Shown here: positions 42,413-51,249 of the stretch, piece after piece
Position numbering within the stretch: the first letter of the stretch is position 1
Layout: every line of letters begins with the position of its first letter
From: JBBRDU01 sp038230335
GTDB lineage: Bacteria; Verrucomicrobiota; Verrucomicrobiia; Chthoniobacterales; UBA10450
Length of the DNA: 64,000 nucleotides
Direction of reading: 5' to 3'
NCBI GenBank assembly: GCA_038230335.1
Contig: JBBRNL010000003.1
Coordinates: 248,001 to 312,000 of the forward strand
Made by a program: the position numbers and the translations under genes
The notes under the pieces: generated by a model
What the model saw: the letters and a program-made list of their open reading frames with translations, nothing else
The model's database searches: none
What the model was told of the DNA's origin: nothing

Positions 42413-44248
42413 ATGGACGACATCGTCGGGATCGATCTCGGCACGACCAATTCGTTAATCGGAATCATGGACGCGGGATTCCCCCTGTTAATCGCGGGAG
42501 AGGAGGGAGCGCGACTGACTCCATCGGTGGTTTATTTTCCCGAGGAAGGCGAGCCTGTGGCAGGGGAGGCCGCACTCCGAATGCGCGTGCTCAGCCCTGA
42601 ATCGACCGTCTATTCGGTCAAGCGTTTCATCGGCCGACGCGGCGGCGAAATGACCGTGGAAGACGCGGCGGTGCCGTACCATATGAAAGGCGAGAAGGAC
42701 CGGCCGATTCGCATTCAGGTCGGCTGCCGCGAGATCGCCCCGGAAGAAGTTTCGGCCGTGCTCCTCAAAAAGCTGCGACGAGACGCGGAGAAAGCGATGG
42801 GGCGACCGATTCATCGAGTCGTCATTACGGTGCCGGCCTATTTCAACGACGCGCAGCGCAACGCCACCAAGAAGGCGGGCGAGCTCGCCGGGTTCACGGT
42901 GGAAAGGATGGTGAACGAGCCGACCGCGGCCGCTCTCGCTTACGGCCTCGATAAATTGAAAACGAAATCGAGGATTGCGGTTTACGACCTGGGCGGAGGG
43001 ACGTTCGATATTTCACTGCTGGAGTTAAACAACGGAGTTTTTGAGGTGCTGGCCACGAACGGCAACACGCGCCTGGGCGGCGACGATATCGATGGCGGAC
43101 TGCTCGATCGAGTCACGACCAGCGCAGGGATTGGGGATTTATCATTCGAGGACCGGGCCCGACTGCGCGAGGCCGTCGTGCTGGCCAAACATCGCTTATC
43201 ATGTGACTCGAACGCTCCAATCGATATTCCGTTCCTGAAAGGGAAGGAAAGTTTGCGCCTTACGCTGACGCGCGAGGAACTGGAAGAGGTCGCGCGACCC
43301 ATCGTGGAACGAACACGCGCGCATTGCCGTCGCGCGCTGGCCGATGCCAAACTTGCAACCGCCGACCTGGACGAAGTGATCCTGGTTGGGGGGGTGACGC
43401 GAATGCCCCTGGTCCGGCAATTAGTTAAAGAAATTTTCGGCCGGGAGCCCAATCTCTCGCAGAACCCAGACGAAGCGGTTGCGATCGGTGCGACCATTCA
43501 GGCGGGTATCCTTTCCGGAGCGGTGCGGGAAGTCGTACTGCTGGACATCACGCCCTTATCGTTAGGCATCGAAACGTTTGGAGGATTGATGAACGTGATC
43601 ATACCGCGGAACTCGACGATCCCGACGAAAGCCGGGGAAATGTTTACGACGGCTGTGTCCAACCAGACGGCCATGACGATCAAGGTGCTGCAAGGCGAGC
43701 GCGAGATGGCGCGAGATAACTGGAAACTGGGCGCGTTTGAAATCGAGTTCGAATCCGCGCCCAAGGGGGTGCCGCGGGTCGGCGTTCAGTTTGAAATAGA
43801 TGTGAATGGAATCTTGCACGTTTTGGCGAGGGATACGAAGACCGGCCGGCAGAAGATCATCGAGATGAAAAGCGCCGTCGATGTGTCCGATGAAGCGGTC
43901 GAAGCGATGCTGGCCGAATCGCTCGAGCACGCTTTCGCCGATGTGAACGAACGCATTTGGACGGAAGCCAGGTTCAAATCCGAGGAAATGCTGGGAGCAG
44001 TTGGATCGGCCATGCAATTGGTGTGCGATCAAATTGATGTGATTGAGCAGCAACGAATCCTCAAACTGACTGACGCCGTGCGCCATGCTTTGCAGGGACG
44101 TGAAGTGTCCAAACTGAAGCAGGCCAATGAAGAGTTGGACGCCGCCACGCAACAGCTGGCGACATTGGTGATCGAGAGAGCGATGGATAGCGCAGAGGGC
44201 ACGGCCGTGGCCAGGTCTACGATCGAACCTTTAGCGTCTGGTGGGTGA
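42413..44248 (+). CDS. Hsp70 / DnaK-family chaperone
   Basis: ATP-dependent chaperone, 611 residues from ATG 42413. The nucleotide-binding domain has VGIDLGTTNSLIGI, VITVPAYFNDAQRNATKKAGELAG, AVYDLGGGTFDISLLEL and VILVGGVTRMPLVRQLV. The substrate domain has DITPLSLGIETFGGLMNVIIPRNSTIPT and INVNGILHVLARD-like DVNGILHVLARDTKTG. The C-terminal lid is shorter than in DnaK (638) and there is no EEVD-like tail, more like HscA/HscC or a specialised Hsp70. No dnaJ, grpE or isc genes are close, so it is probably not the main DnaK. The 3' end overlaps the converging TPR gene by 18 bases. Confidence 0.9.
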   Translation: MDDIVGIDLGTTNSLIGIMDAGFPLLIAGEEGARLTPSVVYFPEEGEPVAGEAALRMRVLSPESTVYSVKRFIGRRGGEMTVEDAAVPYHMKGEKDRPIRIQVGCREIAPEEVSAVLLKKLRRDAEKAMGRPIHRVVITVPAYFNDAQRNATKKAGELAGFTVERMVNEPTAAALAYGLDKLKTKSRIAVYDLGGGTFDISLLELNNGVFEVLATNGNTRLGGDDIDGGLLDRVTTSAGIGDLSFEDRARLREAVVLAKHRLSCDSNAPIDIPFLKGKESLRLTLTREELEEVARPIVERTRAHCRRALADAKLATADLDEVILVGGVTRMPLVRQLVKEIFGREPNLSQNPDEAVAIGATIQAGILSGAVREVVLLDITPLSLGIETFGGLMNVIIPRNSTIPTKAGEMFTTAVSNQTAMTIKVLQGEREMARDNWKLGAFEIEFESAPKGVPRVGVQFEIDVNGILHVLARDTKTGRQKIIEMKSAVDVSDEAVEAMLAESLEHAFADVNERIWTEARFKSEEMLGAVGSAMQLVCDQIDVIEQQRILKLTDAVRHALQGREVSKLKQANEELDAATQQLATLVIERAMDSAEGTAVARSTIEPLASGG

Positions 44249-46147
44249 CTCAGCCGGCGAATCCGATTCTTTCGGAGGCGGAGAGGCAAAAGCCGGCTTT
44301 GCCGATGGCTTGGGTGACACCGCAGGAGAGGCTGTGGCTACAGGCGAGGCCGGCGGAGTTGCGGCGGCGGAATTTATTTTGGACACGGTTTCGTCGAGTA
44401 ATTTCTTTTCTTCGACGAAGATCGAATTGCGCTGAGCCGTCTCGATGTAATCCCTGGCTGCGTCGGGCTGGTTTTCATCGAGCAGGAGAACCGCCGTGTA
44501 AACGGCCGCGTGTGGATCGTGCAGCTGATCAGCCGGCACCTTTTTAATGATCTCGAGACCTTCGCCCGTGCGGCCGAGTCCGTAGAGTGAGAACGCGTAG
44601 GTAACAGCGCAGTTCACACTGGCGGGGGCCCGGTCATACGCTTCTTTCGCGACGCGGTGACCTTCGGCTGCATTCTGGTCGAGCAGCAAAGCGAGCCGGG
44701 CGTAATTGGCGGCTGCCTCCGGATCGCCCGGGGACGCTTCGTGCAGGTGTTGCATGGTGCGATACAAATTCGGGAGATCGTTATTCGAGCGGTAAATTCG
44801 CGCCAAGGCTTCGTACCCTTCCCGACGAGTCGGGGGGTTCCTGGCTACGCGCAGCCAGAGTTGCTCCGCTTCGACGAAGAGATTCCATTTAGTGGCAAGG
44901 CGCGCCAGGTTGAGTTCGTGTTGCGTTTCATCGCCGGCTGCTTTCTCGGCCGAGCGCCAGAGCGAGTTGAACTCAGCGTCGCCGCCAGACTGGCGAGATT
45001 GTCGCGCGGCGTAGGCTTGGTAAGCGAGCCGGAGATAATCGGAGATAGCCCAGGATCCGCCGCGGGTCCAGCGCTTGAGGCGAGACCAATTTTTCACCTC
45101 CGTGAAAGCTTCGGCGACGGAGATGGAAGCCGGGGGATGGGTCGTCAACTCGGGCAAGAGTTTTTCGGTCCACTTGAGGACCTCGGCGGACATGGCGTTG
45201 TTATTCATCCAATCCATCAATGCAGCGAGATCAGCGGAATTGCGCGCGGCCACCGGCTTGACGCGCTCAAGCAGGGTCGCGAATTTCTTCTCGTCGAGCT
45301 TCCGGTAGAAGTTGAGGCAAAGCAGGTAGTCATTAAAAGTGACCTGCTGACTCATCTGAAGATCCTGGGCGAGCCCGTCAGCGGCATTCAGGTCGTTCCG
45401 GTCGACTGCGTCGTTGAGTAGCGCGCGCACCGCACCGGCCCGGAATTGCGGGACCTGACTCAGTCGGGAGAGAACAACGCGGGCGTTCTCGCTGTTTTCC
45501 TTCTCGGGTGATTTTATCTGCAAGACGGCAAGATTGAACTGGTAGACTTCGTTGCCCGGCTCCTCTTTCACGGCGGCGGAGAAATGCTCGAGCAAACCGG
45601 CCTCGTTGCCTTCCGCGCGCGCCAACCATCCGGCCACTACATGATATTCCGCCTTCCTACGATCGTTAAGCGCGACGCGGTCCAGAGCTTTGCGAGCGGT
45701 ATCGAGTTCACCGAAGCGCAAGGCGGCCGAGGCCAGGTTGAGCTGGCTGTCCAGCCTTTGCGGCGCGAGGCGAGCGATCTGGGCGCGCCAGGCCACCGTT
45801 TCAACCCGGTTTTGTCCTTCCGTCGCTTCGGCCAGAATGTAGAAAGCGGAGAGGGAGTCGGGGTGCAATTGCAAGGCACGCTGCGCGTTACTCATAGCTC
45901 CGGCGTAATCGTGTTGCTGCAGCAGAACGGAAGCACGTTTCAGCAACTGCGTTTCACGCCAGCCATTATAAAACTTTGAACCGTAACTAAAACAGATGAT
46001 GGCGAGGGCGACGGCGAGGGCCGTCGCGGCGATCACGACGGCCAGACGTTCCGGGGAAACCCGGTGGCGAAAGATGCGGAAGGATTCAATGCCGGGAAGG
46101 GAGCGGACCCTTCTTTTGCGTTTTACCCGTTTCGATTTCTCCGCCAT
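44231..46147 (-). CDS. Membrane-anchored TPR-repeat protein
   Basis: 638 residues. A basic N-terminus (MAEKSKRVKRKRRVRSLPG) precedes one transmembrane helix (AVVIAATALAVALAIICFSYG). A long array of tetratricopeptide repeats follows (ALQLHPDSLSAFYILAEATEG, HLHEASPGDPEAAANYARLALLL and others). The last 50 residues are Ala-, Pro- and Ser-rich. Such proteins scaffold envelope assembly, and the convergent Hsp70 gene overlaps its 3' end, but nothing proves an interaction. Upstream on the same strand is the AI-2E permease gene. Confidence 0.85.
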   Translation of the reverse strand: MAEKSKRVKRKRRVRSLPGIESFRIFRHRVSPERLAVVIAATALAVALAIICFSYGSKFYNGWRETQLLKRASVLLQQHDYAGAMSNAQRALQLHPDSLSAFYILAEATEGQNRVETVAWRAQIARLAPQRLDSQLNLASAALRFGELDTARKALDRVALNDRRKAEYHVVAGWLARAEGNEAGLLEHFSAAVKEEPGNEVYQFNLAVLQIKSPEKENSENARVVLSRLSQVPQFRAGAVRALLNDAVDRNDLNAADGLAQDLQMSQQVTFNDYLLCLNFYRKLDEKKFATLLERVKPVAARNSADLAALMDWMNNNAMSAEVLKWTEKLLPELTTHPPASISVAEAFTEVKNWSRLKRWTRGGSWAISDYLRLAYQAYAARQSRQSGGDAEFNSLWRSAEKAAGDETQHELNLARLATKWNLFVEAEQLWLRVARNPPTRREGYEALARIYRSNNDLPNLYRTMQHLHEASPGDPEAAANYARLALLLDQNAAEGHRVAKEAYDRAPASVNCAVTYAFSLYGLGRTGEGLEIIKKVPADQLHDPHAAVYTAVLLLDENQPDAARDYIETAQRNSIFVEEKKLLDETVSKINSAAATPPASPVATASPAVSPKPSAKPAFASPPPKESDSPAESPTRR

Positions 46148-46213
46148 CTTCCTGTCTCTTTGCTCGCGGCGGCGCGTAATGCAACTGGCCAGCCGATGAA
46201 GTTCCCACGTGGG

Positions 46214-47584
46214 CTAAGCCCCGGCCCGCTCCGACGCCTGAACGACAGGCACATTTTCCACTGTTTGCATGACCTCATCGCGCAGGCGTCGGCCCCACAC
46301 GTAGCGCGCCAGAAGGACCTTAATGGCGGCGGTCAGCGGCACGGCCAGAATCGGACCGAGCAATCCCCCGATCAGCAGTCCCCAGACAAAAATCGATACG
46401 ATGACCGTCATGGGATGAAGGCCAACCGATTTCCCCACAATGCGCGGGGCATAAAACATTCCTTCCAGATTTTGGATGACAACAAAGATAACCGTGACCC
46501 AGAACGGGTGCCACCAATCTCCCCACTGGAAGGCCGCAATCAAAACAGCCGGAACCCAGCAGACGACAATCCCAATGTAGGGAATCATGGTGAGCACCAC
46601 CACAAGGATGCCGATCAAAGGCGCGAAATTTAGCCCGACCACGGTGAGGGCTGTTCCGATCAAAGCGCCATCGACCAGACAGACCAGCAGCTGTCCGCGA
46701 AAGTAGGCGATGATGTAGTTATTAATTTGGGACAAGACTTCCGCGACCTCGTCTTTCAGCGGCGACGCGCGCAGCGGAAGATATTCTTTCCAGCGCTTCT
46801 CGATGCGGGGACGCTCTTTGAGAAAGAAAAACAAGTAGATCGGCACCATCACCAGGCTCAGCAAAAAACCGGTAACGCCGAGAAATCCCCCAATGCTTTG
46901 CTTCAGAATCTTCCAGAGCCTCTCGGTCCAGGCGGGCAGCTGTCGTTCCAGATTTGGAATTTGCTTTTGCACGAATTCCTGGATTCGCTGGCGATCGGCT
47001 GAGGTCAATTTGGACGGCGCGGGCGCGATCGTTTCGGTGGGCGGAGCGCTGGATTCGGTGGCCGTGACCGTCGGGGAAGGGCTCGCCGTCGACGACAGAT
47101 GCGGGGTGGGCGAGCCGAGCAGCCAATTCACCACGCTGCTGGTGGGAGAAACGCCTTTCCCGCGAACCCCAATGGCCCCGAAGGTGCGATTGTACCGATA
47201 AATGACCTCCACAACCTGGTCGCGCGCCTTCTGCGTGTAGCTCGGCATGTCTTTGGCAAAATTGGCGCTTTGCATCGAAATCTCCGGGATGAGCCAGCTG
47301 CCCAATGCCAGCAGCGCGACAAACACGAGCAGGAAAAGCAAAACAACCGCTTTGGTACGCCCCAGCCCTCCCCGGCACATGCGCGTGACCGCGGGATCCA
47401 GCAGGTAGGCCAAAATTGCGGCGATGGCGACCGGAATCAGAATCGGCTGCAGAAACCCGATGACGTTGGCCGACACCCAAATGACGGACGCAGCGGTCAC
47501 GGCCAGGAAAACAATGAACAGAGCCGTGAGGGCGACCCACATGGTTTTCCGCTGCCAGGCCGTCGGGTAGCGTGTTGATTGCAC
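46214..47584 (-). CDS. AI-2E family / PerM-type permease
   Basis: 456 residues with about eight hydrophobic helices (ALTALFIVFLAVTAASVIWVS at the start, GLLIGGLLGPILAVPLTAAIKVLLA near the end). FLGVTGFLLSLVMVPIYLFFFLKERPRIEKRW and YFRGQLLVCLVDGALIGTALTVVGL are the family blocks. It has an insertion of about 50 residues rich in Thr, Ser, Ala and Pro (SPTPHLSSTASPSPTVTATE) between helices. Family members export AI-2 or act as Na+/H+ exchangers, so the substrate is uncertain. Lies between the two TPR genes on the same strand. Confidence 0.87.
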   Translation of the reverse strand: MQSTRYPTAWQRKTMWVALTALFIVFLAVTAASVIWVSANVIGFLQPILIPVAIAAILAYLLDPAVTRMCRGGLGRTKAVVLLFLLVFVALLALGSWLIPEISMQSANFAKDMPSYTQKARDQVVEVIYRYNRTFGAIGVRGKGVSPTSSVVNWLLGSPTPHLSSTASPSPTVTATESSAPPTETIAPAPSKLTSADRQRIQEFVQKQIPNLERQLPAWTERLWKILKQSIGGFLGVTGFLLSLVMVPIYLFFFLKERPRIEKRWKEYLPLRASPLKDEVAEVLSQINNYIIAYFRGQLLVCLVDGALIGTALTVVGLNFAPLIGILVVVLTMIPYIGIVVCWVPAVLIAAFQWGDWWHPFWVTVIFVVIQNLEGMFYAPRIVGKSVGLHPMTVIVSIFVWGLLIGGLLGPILAVPLTAAIKVLLARYVWGRRLRDEVMQTVENVPVVQASERAGA

Positions 47585-47620
47585 GTCAGTGTTTTTGGTT
47601 AGGCGGCCTTCCGCGGGTTA

Positions 47621-49450
47621 TCAATGAATCGGGTTGGCGTTAGTCAGTTCACCTTTGCTCAACTTTGTTTTGGTATTCTCGATCTTGTCCGCCAGGTTTT
47701 TATTGCTTGGATCCAGATCCCTTGCCTTTTGCCAGGCTTCCAGCGCCTGCGTGATCCGATTGAGTTTTAGGTATGTATCGCCGAGGTGGTCAAACACAAC
47801 AGCGTCTTCATGCGGCATGCTTTGAGCGGCGCGAAGCAAATCAGCAAGGGCCTGCTCGTATTTCCCCTGGCGGCATTCCACCCAGCCGAGGCTGTCGAGA
47901 TAGGCGGCGTTGTCAGGGTCTGTTTGCAAAGCGCGCTGAATCATCGCGGTGGCTTCCTCCAAATGCGTATTTTGCTCGGCCCACATGTAGGCGAGATAGT
48001 TGCAGGCTTCGGCTGCATTGCCCGGATCGAGAGAAATCGACTTTCTGAAAAGATCGGCCGCCTTATCGTAGAGGCCCGCCTGTTCCGCCGTGGCTCCGTA
48101 ATCGAAATAGAATCGCGCATTAGCGATCTCGCCCGAATCAAGCTCGGCTTCATGCAAGGCTTCTTCGAAGGTCGTGACGGCCTGCTGCGTGTGTTTGGCC
48201 TCGCGTAGCGCGATCCCCAGGTAATAGACCAATTCTACTGTTTCGGGAAAGCGCCGGCGGGCTTCCGTCAGGGACTTAACGGCGCGTTCCGGATCCTTCA
48301 CAGCACCGAGCAACAGTTCAGCCAGGCGGATGTAAGTGATGGCGTGGCTGGGGTTGACGAGCAGACTTTGTTCATAGTTGGCCGCCGCCTTGGTGAAGGC
48401 GGCCTTAGCTTCATCAGGCTTTTTTTCGCGCTGCAACGCACGCCCCTGATCATCCAAGACCTGAGCGAGCAAGTCGTACGACTGATATTTCTCGGGGTGC
48501 TGCGTGATGATCTCTTCGAGCATCTGGATTGCCTTGGCCCGTTGATTCGTCAGAATGAAACCGGTGGCGAGTTTCTCCCGCGCATTCGCATCCTCAGGCT
48601 GCAGTTCGAGGACGCGCAGATATAACGGAATAGCCTCACGAATCTGCTGCGAAGAAGCATAGTGGTCCGCTATTTCTTTCAGAACGGTGGGATCATCGCG
48701 GGCATGCTCCGCCGCTTTCTCGAAGAGGGCATTTACCCGTTTGACGTCCTCGGAGGCCGGTTCGACGCCGGGCTTAAAGACGACCGCCGCGTATAGTTTG
48801 CCCAAGCGCGTCCAGAATATAGGATCGCTATTCTCCACTTGCCCGGCTCGCTCCAAGACTTGCCGCGCTTTCTTCTCGTCTCCCGCGGCGATGTAAATTT
48901 CGTAGAGTCGCGTGTAGGCGTCGATATTGGCGGAGTCGAGGTTGATCGCCCGGTTGACGTAATCAACCGCTTGGTCCGTCTTCTTCAGGTATTTGGCGTA
49001 GATGAACGCAAGCTGCAGATAAGGCTCGGCGGCTTTAGGGTTAGCCTTGACGGCGTCTTTCAAAATATCGATGGCCTGCGGGAATTGATCCTCTCGGGTC
49101 AATAACGAGGCGACCCGCGAGGCCAGTTCCGCCTGGCCGGGATCGACGTTCAGAACCTGGCGATAAGCTTCGAGCGCCTTATCCATCTCGCCGTTCTCCT
49201 CCAGGGTCGAGCCTTCCACGAACTTAGCCAGCGCGTCCGCTTTAAGCTGACCCTCCTGGCGCAGCAGCAGGTCTTTCGCAGGTTTGGAACTGGTCGAATC
49301 GTCCTGGCGCTCGCCTTTCTTGGAAACGACCGACGATGCTTTCGGTCGCGGGGTTGGGGAGGGCATCCTCGCCCATACCGTCGTTGCAGCGAGGATCAGT
49401 CCACAAGACAGCAGTCGGGCACGGGACACCCAATGCTTCTGTCTTATCAT
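47621..49450 (-). CDS. Secreted TPR-repeat protein
   Basis: 609 residues with an N-terminal signal segment (LLSCGLILAATTVWARMPSP). A linker rich in Pro, Lys and Ser follows. More than ten TPR units come next, with the classic W/L-G-Y-A/F spacing (LEAYRQVLNVDPGQAELASRVASLL, AYLDSLGWVECRQGKYEQALADLLRAAQSMP, VFDHLGDTYLKLNRITQALEAWQKARDLDP). The C-terminal repeats resemble the PEP-CTERM/XrtA TPR lipoprotein group, though no sorting signal is seen. A scaffold role in the envelope is likely. Probably transcribed ahead of the AI-2E permease gene (36-base gap). Confidence 0.87.
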   Translation of the reverse strand: MIRQKHWVSRARLLSCGLILAATTVWARMPSPTPRPKASSVVSKKGERQDDSTSSKPAKDLLLRQEGQLKADALAKFVEGSTLEENGEMDKALEAYRQVLNVDPGQAELASRVASLLTREDQFPQAIDILKDAVKANPKAAEPYLQLAFIYAKYLKKTDQAVDYVNRAINLDSANIDAYTRLYEIYIAAGDEKKARQVLERAGQVENSDPIFWTRLGKLYAAVVFKPGVEPASEDVKRVNALFEKAAEHARDDPTVLKEIADHYASSQQIREAIPLYLRVLELQPEDANAREKLATGFILTNQRAKAIQMLEEIITQHPEKYQSYDLLAQVLDDQGRALQREKKPDEAKAAFTKAAANYEQSLLVNPSHAITYIRLAELLLGAVKDPERAVKSLTEARRRFPETVELVYYLGIALREAKHTQQAVTTFEEALHEAELDSGEIANARFYFDYGATAEQAGLYDKAADLFRKSISLDPGNAAEACNYLAYMWAEQNTHLEEATAMIQRALQTDPDNAAYLDSLGWVECRQGKYEQALADLLRAAQSMPHEDAVVFDHLGDTYLKLNRITQALEAWQKARDLDPSNKNLADKIENTKTKLSKGELTNANPIH

Positions 49451-49526
49451 TTTCCGATTGTAATGGCGCGACGAATGGTTCGCAAACTATCGAGCCCGGA
49501 AGATGCGCGCACGCAGCGCGTTTGCC

Positions 49527-49631
49527 TTAAGCCTTGTAGCGTAGGCGTTTTTTATGACGATTCTCCCGCATCCGCTTGCGACGCTTGTGCTTGGAGATCT
49601 TGGCTTTTCGTTTTTTCTTGAGAGAACCCAT
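49527..49631 (-). CDS. AURKAIP1/COX24-domain small basic protein
   Basis: A 34-residue protein read from ATG 49631: MGSLKKKRKAKISKHKRRKR then MRENRHKKRLRYKA. The SKHKRRKRMRxNRHK core is the COX24/AURKAIP1 domain known from mitochondrial ribosome-associated proteins and found as a short orphan protein in Bacteroidetes, Verrucomicrobia and Planctomycetes. Almost half the residues are Lys or Arg, fitting rRNA binding. The gene is too short for usual gene callers. It lies between the TPR gene and bcp on the same strand. Confidence 0.88.
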   Translation of the reverse strand: MGSLKKKRKAKISKHKRRKRMRENRHKKRLRYKA

Positions 49632-49712
49632 AACAGGTGCCGCAGCGCGAAGCTTCGGCAGCCGCCCATCCAACCATTGGGTTCACTAAACTGCAACTGA
49701 CTTCTTTTGATT

Positions 49713-50198
49713 TCATTGCTTTCTTTGCAAAGCGTCCAGCAGGAAGGCGACATGTAGTTCCGGCTTCACCCTGCGAAAAATGCCCTCAATTCGGCCGTCC
49801 CCCTCGATCACAAAGGTTGTTCGCTCGATGCCCATATGCTTCTTGCCCAGGAAGGATTTTTCCACCCAGACACCGTAGTCGCCCACGATTGTTCGGTCCT
49901 GATCGGATAGAAGGGGAAAAGGGAGCCCGAACTTATCGATGAATTTGCGGTGACTCGACGCCGCGTCTGCACTCACGCCGAAAAGCCTAGCGCGGTTCCT
50001 CAAATCATTCCATCCGTCGCGAATTCCGCAGGCCTGGACGGTGCATCCGGGCGTGTCGTCTTTCGGGTAGAAGTAGAGAATGACGCGAGAACCGCGAAAA
50101 TCTGAAAGCGCCACTTCTTGGCCATTGCCGTAATCACCGCCTACGGCGGTGGCGCGAAAGTCGGGTGCCATGTCTCCAATCTTGAGTTCGGCCGCCAT
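49713..50198 (-). CDS. bcp: Thiol peroxidase Bcp (peroxiredoxin Q type)
   Basis: Reduces hydrogen and organic peroxides in the cytosol. 161 residues with peroxidatic Cys52 and, five residues on, resolving Cys57 (DDTPGCTVQACG), the BCP/PrxQ arrangement. FGVSADAASSHRKFIDKFGLPFPLLSD and TFVIEGDGRIEGIFRRVKP are family blocks. Its ATG overlaps the stop of the upstream His-rich membrane gene by one base (TAATG), so the two are coupled. Confidence 0.95.
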   Translation of the reverse strand: MAAELKIGDMAPDFRATAVGGDYGNGQEVALSDFRGSRVILYFYPKDDTPGCTVQACGIRDGWNDLRNRARLFGVSADAASSHRKFIDKFGLPFPLLSDQDRTIVGDYGVWVEKSFLGKKHMGIERTTFVIEGDGRIEGIFRRVKPELHVAFLLDALQRKQ

Positions 50199-50881
50199 TA
50201 GTGTTCAAAGAAGAGAATTAATAATCCAACGGCGCAGAGCAACACGCCCATGATGAGGCTCTCGTATTTCTCCAGCAAAGCCAGCTTGATCCGACCCAGC
50301 CCGATGAGCGTGAGCGAAGTAAACAGCACCATGCCTAGGACAGTGGCGACGGACAAGATAAGTGTTAAAATGGCGAACCCAGTCCAGCCGTAGCGAATTC
50401 CCGAAACGTAAAATGGCAGGAAACCCTCGCAGGGTGACAGGGTCAGAAATGCGAGCAGGCTAACGATGGCGGCGCGATCTGAGGTAGGACTGCGCGCATG
50501 GTCGTGTGGATGAGAGTGGTCATGTTCCTCATGCAAATGCTCATGGGGATAAGGGAAGTGGACATGACCCCGGCCGCGCAACTGCCTGAACACATAATAC
50601 AAACCGAAAAGGAGAAGAGCGCCGCCGGCCACGCGCGGAAACCAATCGCCAATCGACGTGCTTAGCGCGGTTCCGAACCAGGTAATGCATAGTCCGAGCA
50701 AGGCCGTCGCGGCCACGTGGCCGGTCCCGGCCAGAGCGGTGATCGCTATCGTCTTGGCGCGACTCCAACGCTGCACCCGTGAGGTCAGCACGAAGGGCAG
50801 CCAGTGCGTCGGAATCGCCGCGTGAAAGAACGCCACGCCAAATCCAGTGATGGCGAGAGTGGCTAGGACAGTGTGACTCAT
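50198..50881 (-). CDS. His-rich multi-helix membrane protein (metal transporter-like)
   Basis: 227 residues with about six transmembrane helices. A cytosolic or periplasmic loop around residues 105-130 is very His-rich (GHVHFPYPHEHLHEEHDH then SHPHDHARSP). The layout resembles RcnA/NicO-type nickel-cobalt exporters and UreH-like membrane proteins, and SLLAFLTLSPCEGFLPFYVSGI is the conserved helix block of such proteins. Metal handling is a reasonable inference; the metal is unknown. Coupled to bcp by a one-base overlap. First gene of the minus-strand group before tRNA-Pro. Confidence 0.75.
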   Translation of the reverse strand: MSHTVLATLAITGFGVAFFHAAIPTHWLPFVLTSRVQRWSRAKTIAITALAGTGHVAATALLGLCITWFGTALSTSIGDWFPRVAGGALLLFGLYYVFRQLRGRGHVHFPYPHEHLHEEHDHSHPHDHARSPTSDRAAIVSLLAFLTLSPCEGFLPFYVSGIRYGWTGFAILTLILSVATVLGMVLFTSLTLIGLGRIKLALLEKYESLIMGVLLCAVGLLILFFEH

Positions 50882-50991
50882 GCGGCGTCCATGAAGCTGC
50901 GCCCGACAAGCCAGAAAGCGGTCTCTTCACCATCTCCGCGTATTTTCATTCGTTTCGACCTGAATGTTGGATGGCGGGTTGTGGCTTCACA

Positions 50992-51065
50992 TCGGGCTGG
51001 CGGGATTCGAACCCGCGGCCTCCTGCACCCGAGGCAGGCGCTCTACCAAGCTGAGCCACAGCCCG
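50992..51065 (-). tRNA. tRNA-Pro (anticodon CGG)
   Basis: Reading the minus strand: acceptor CGGGCTG, D-arm GGCTCAGCTTGGTAGAGC, and anticodon stem CCTGC/GCAGG around loop CTCGGGT, giving anticodon CGG. The T-arm is GCGGGTTCGAATCCCGC, followed by CAGCCCG and discriminator A. CCA is not encoded, in contrast to the two serine tRNAs in this window. Confidence 0.96.
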
Positions 51066-51227
51066 TTTTCTGATTGCCGGAGGACTTACCACGCTCCGCC
51101 GAAAAAGCCAAGCCCTGCGCCGGAGTCTGCCGGTCGCTTCTGACTTTCGGAGGGTCCCGCAGAACGGAGCCGACCAGCGGGTTGTCCGCCTTTCGGGGCT
51201 CTTGAGGCAGAAAGTGGGCACGCTGCT

Positions 51228-51236
51228 TGCTATAAT
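51228..51236 (+). promoter_or_regulatory. Extended -10 promoter candidate before the pilin operon
   Basis: TGC-TATAAT (51228-51236) is a perfect -10 box with the TGn extension. No good -35 box lies at 17 bases; TTGAGG at 51202 is too far. Transcription would begin near 51243, seven bases before the ATG at 51250, implying an almost leaderless mRNA. Confidence 0.4.
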
Positions 51237-51249
51237 TTCCATAGATTCC

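Noticed and set aside
46722..47540. Minus-strand frame of 272 codons overlapping the AI-2E permease gene in another frame
   Set aside because: The translation is rich in Arg and Gly without helices, while the alternative frame gives an eight-helix family protein.
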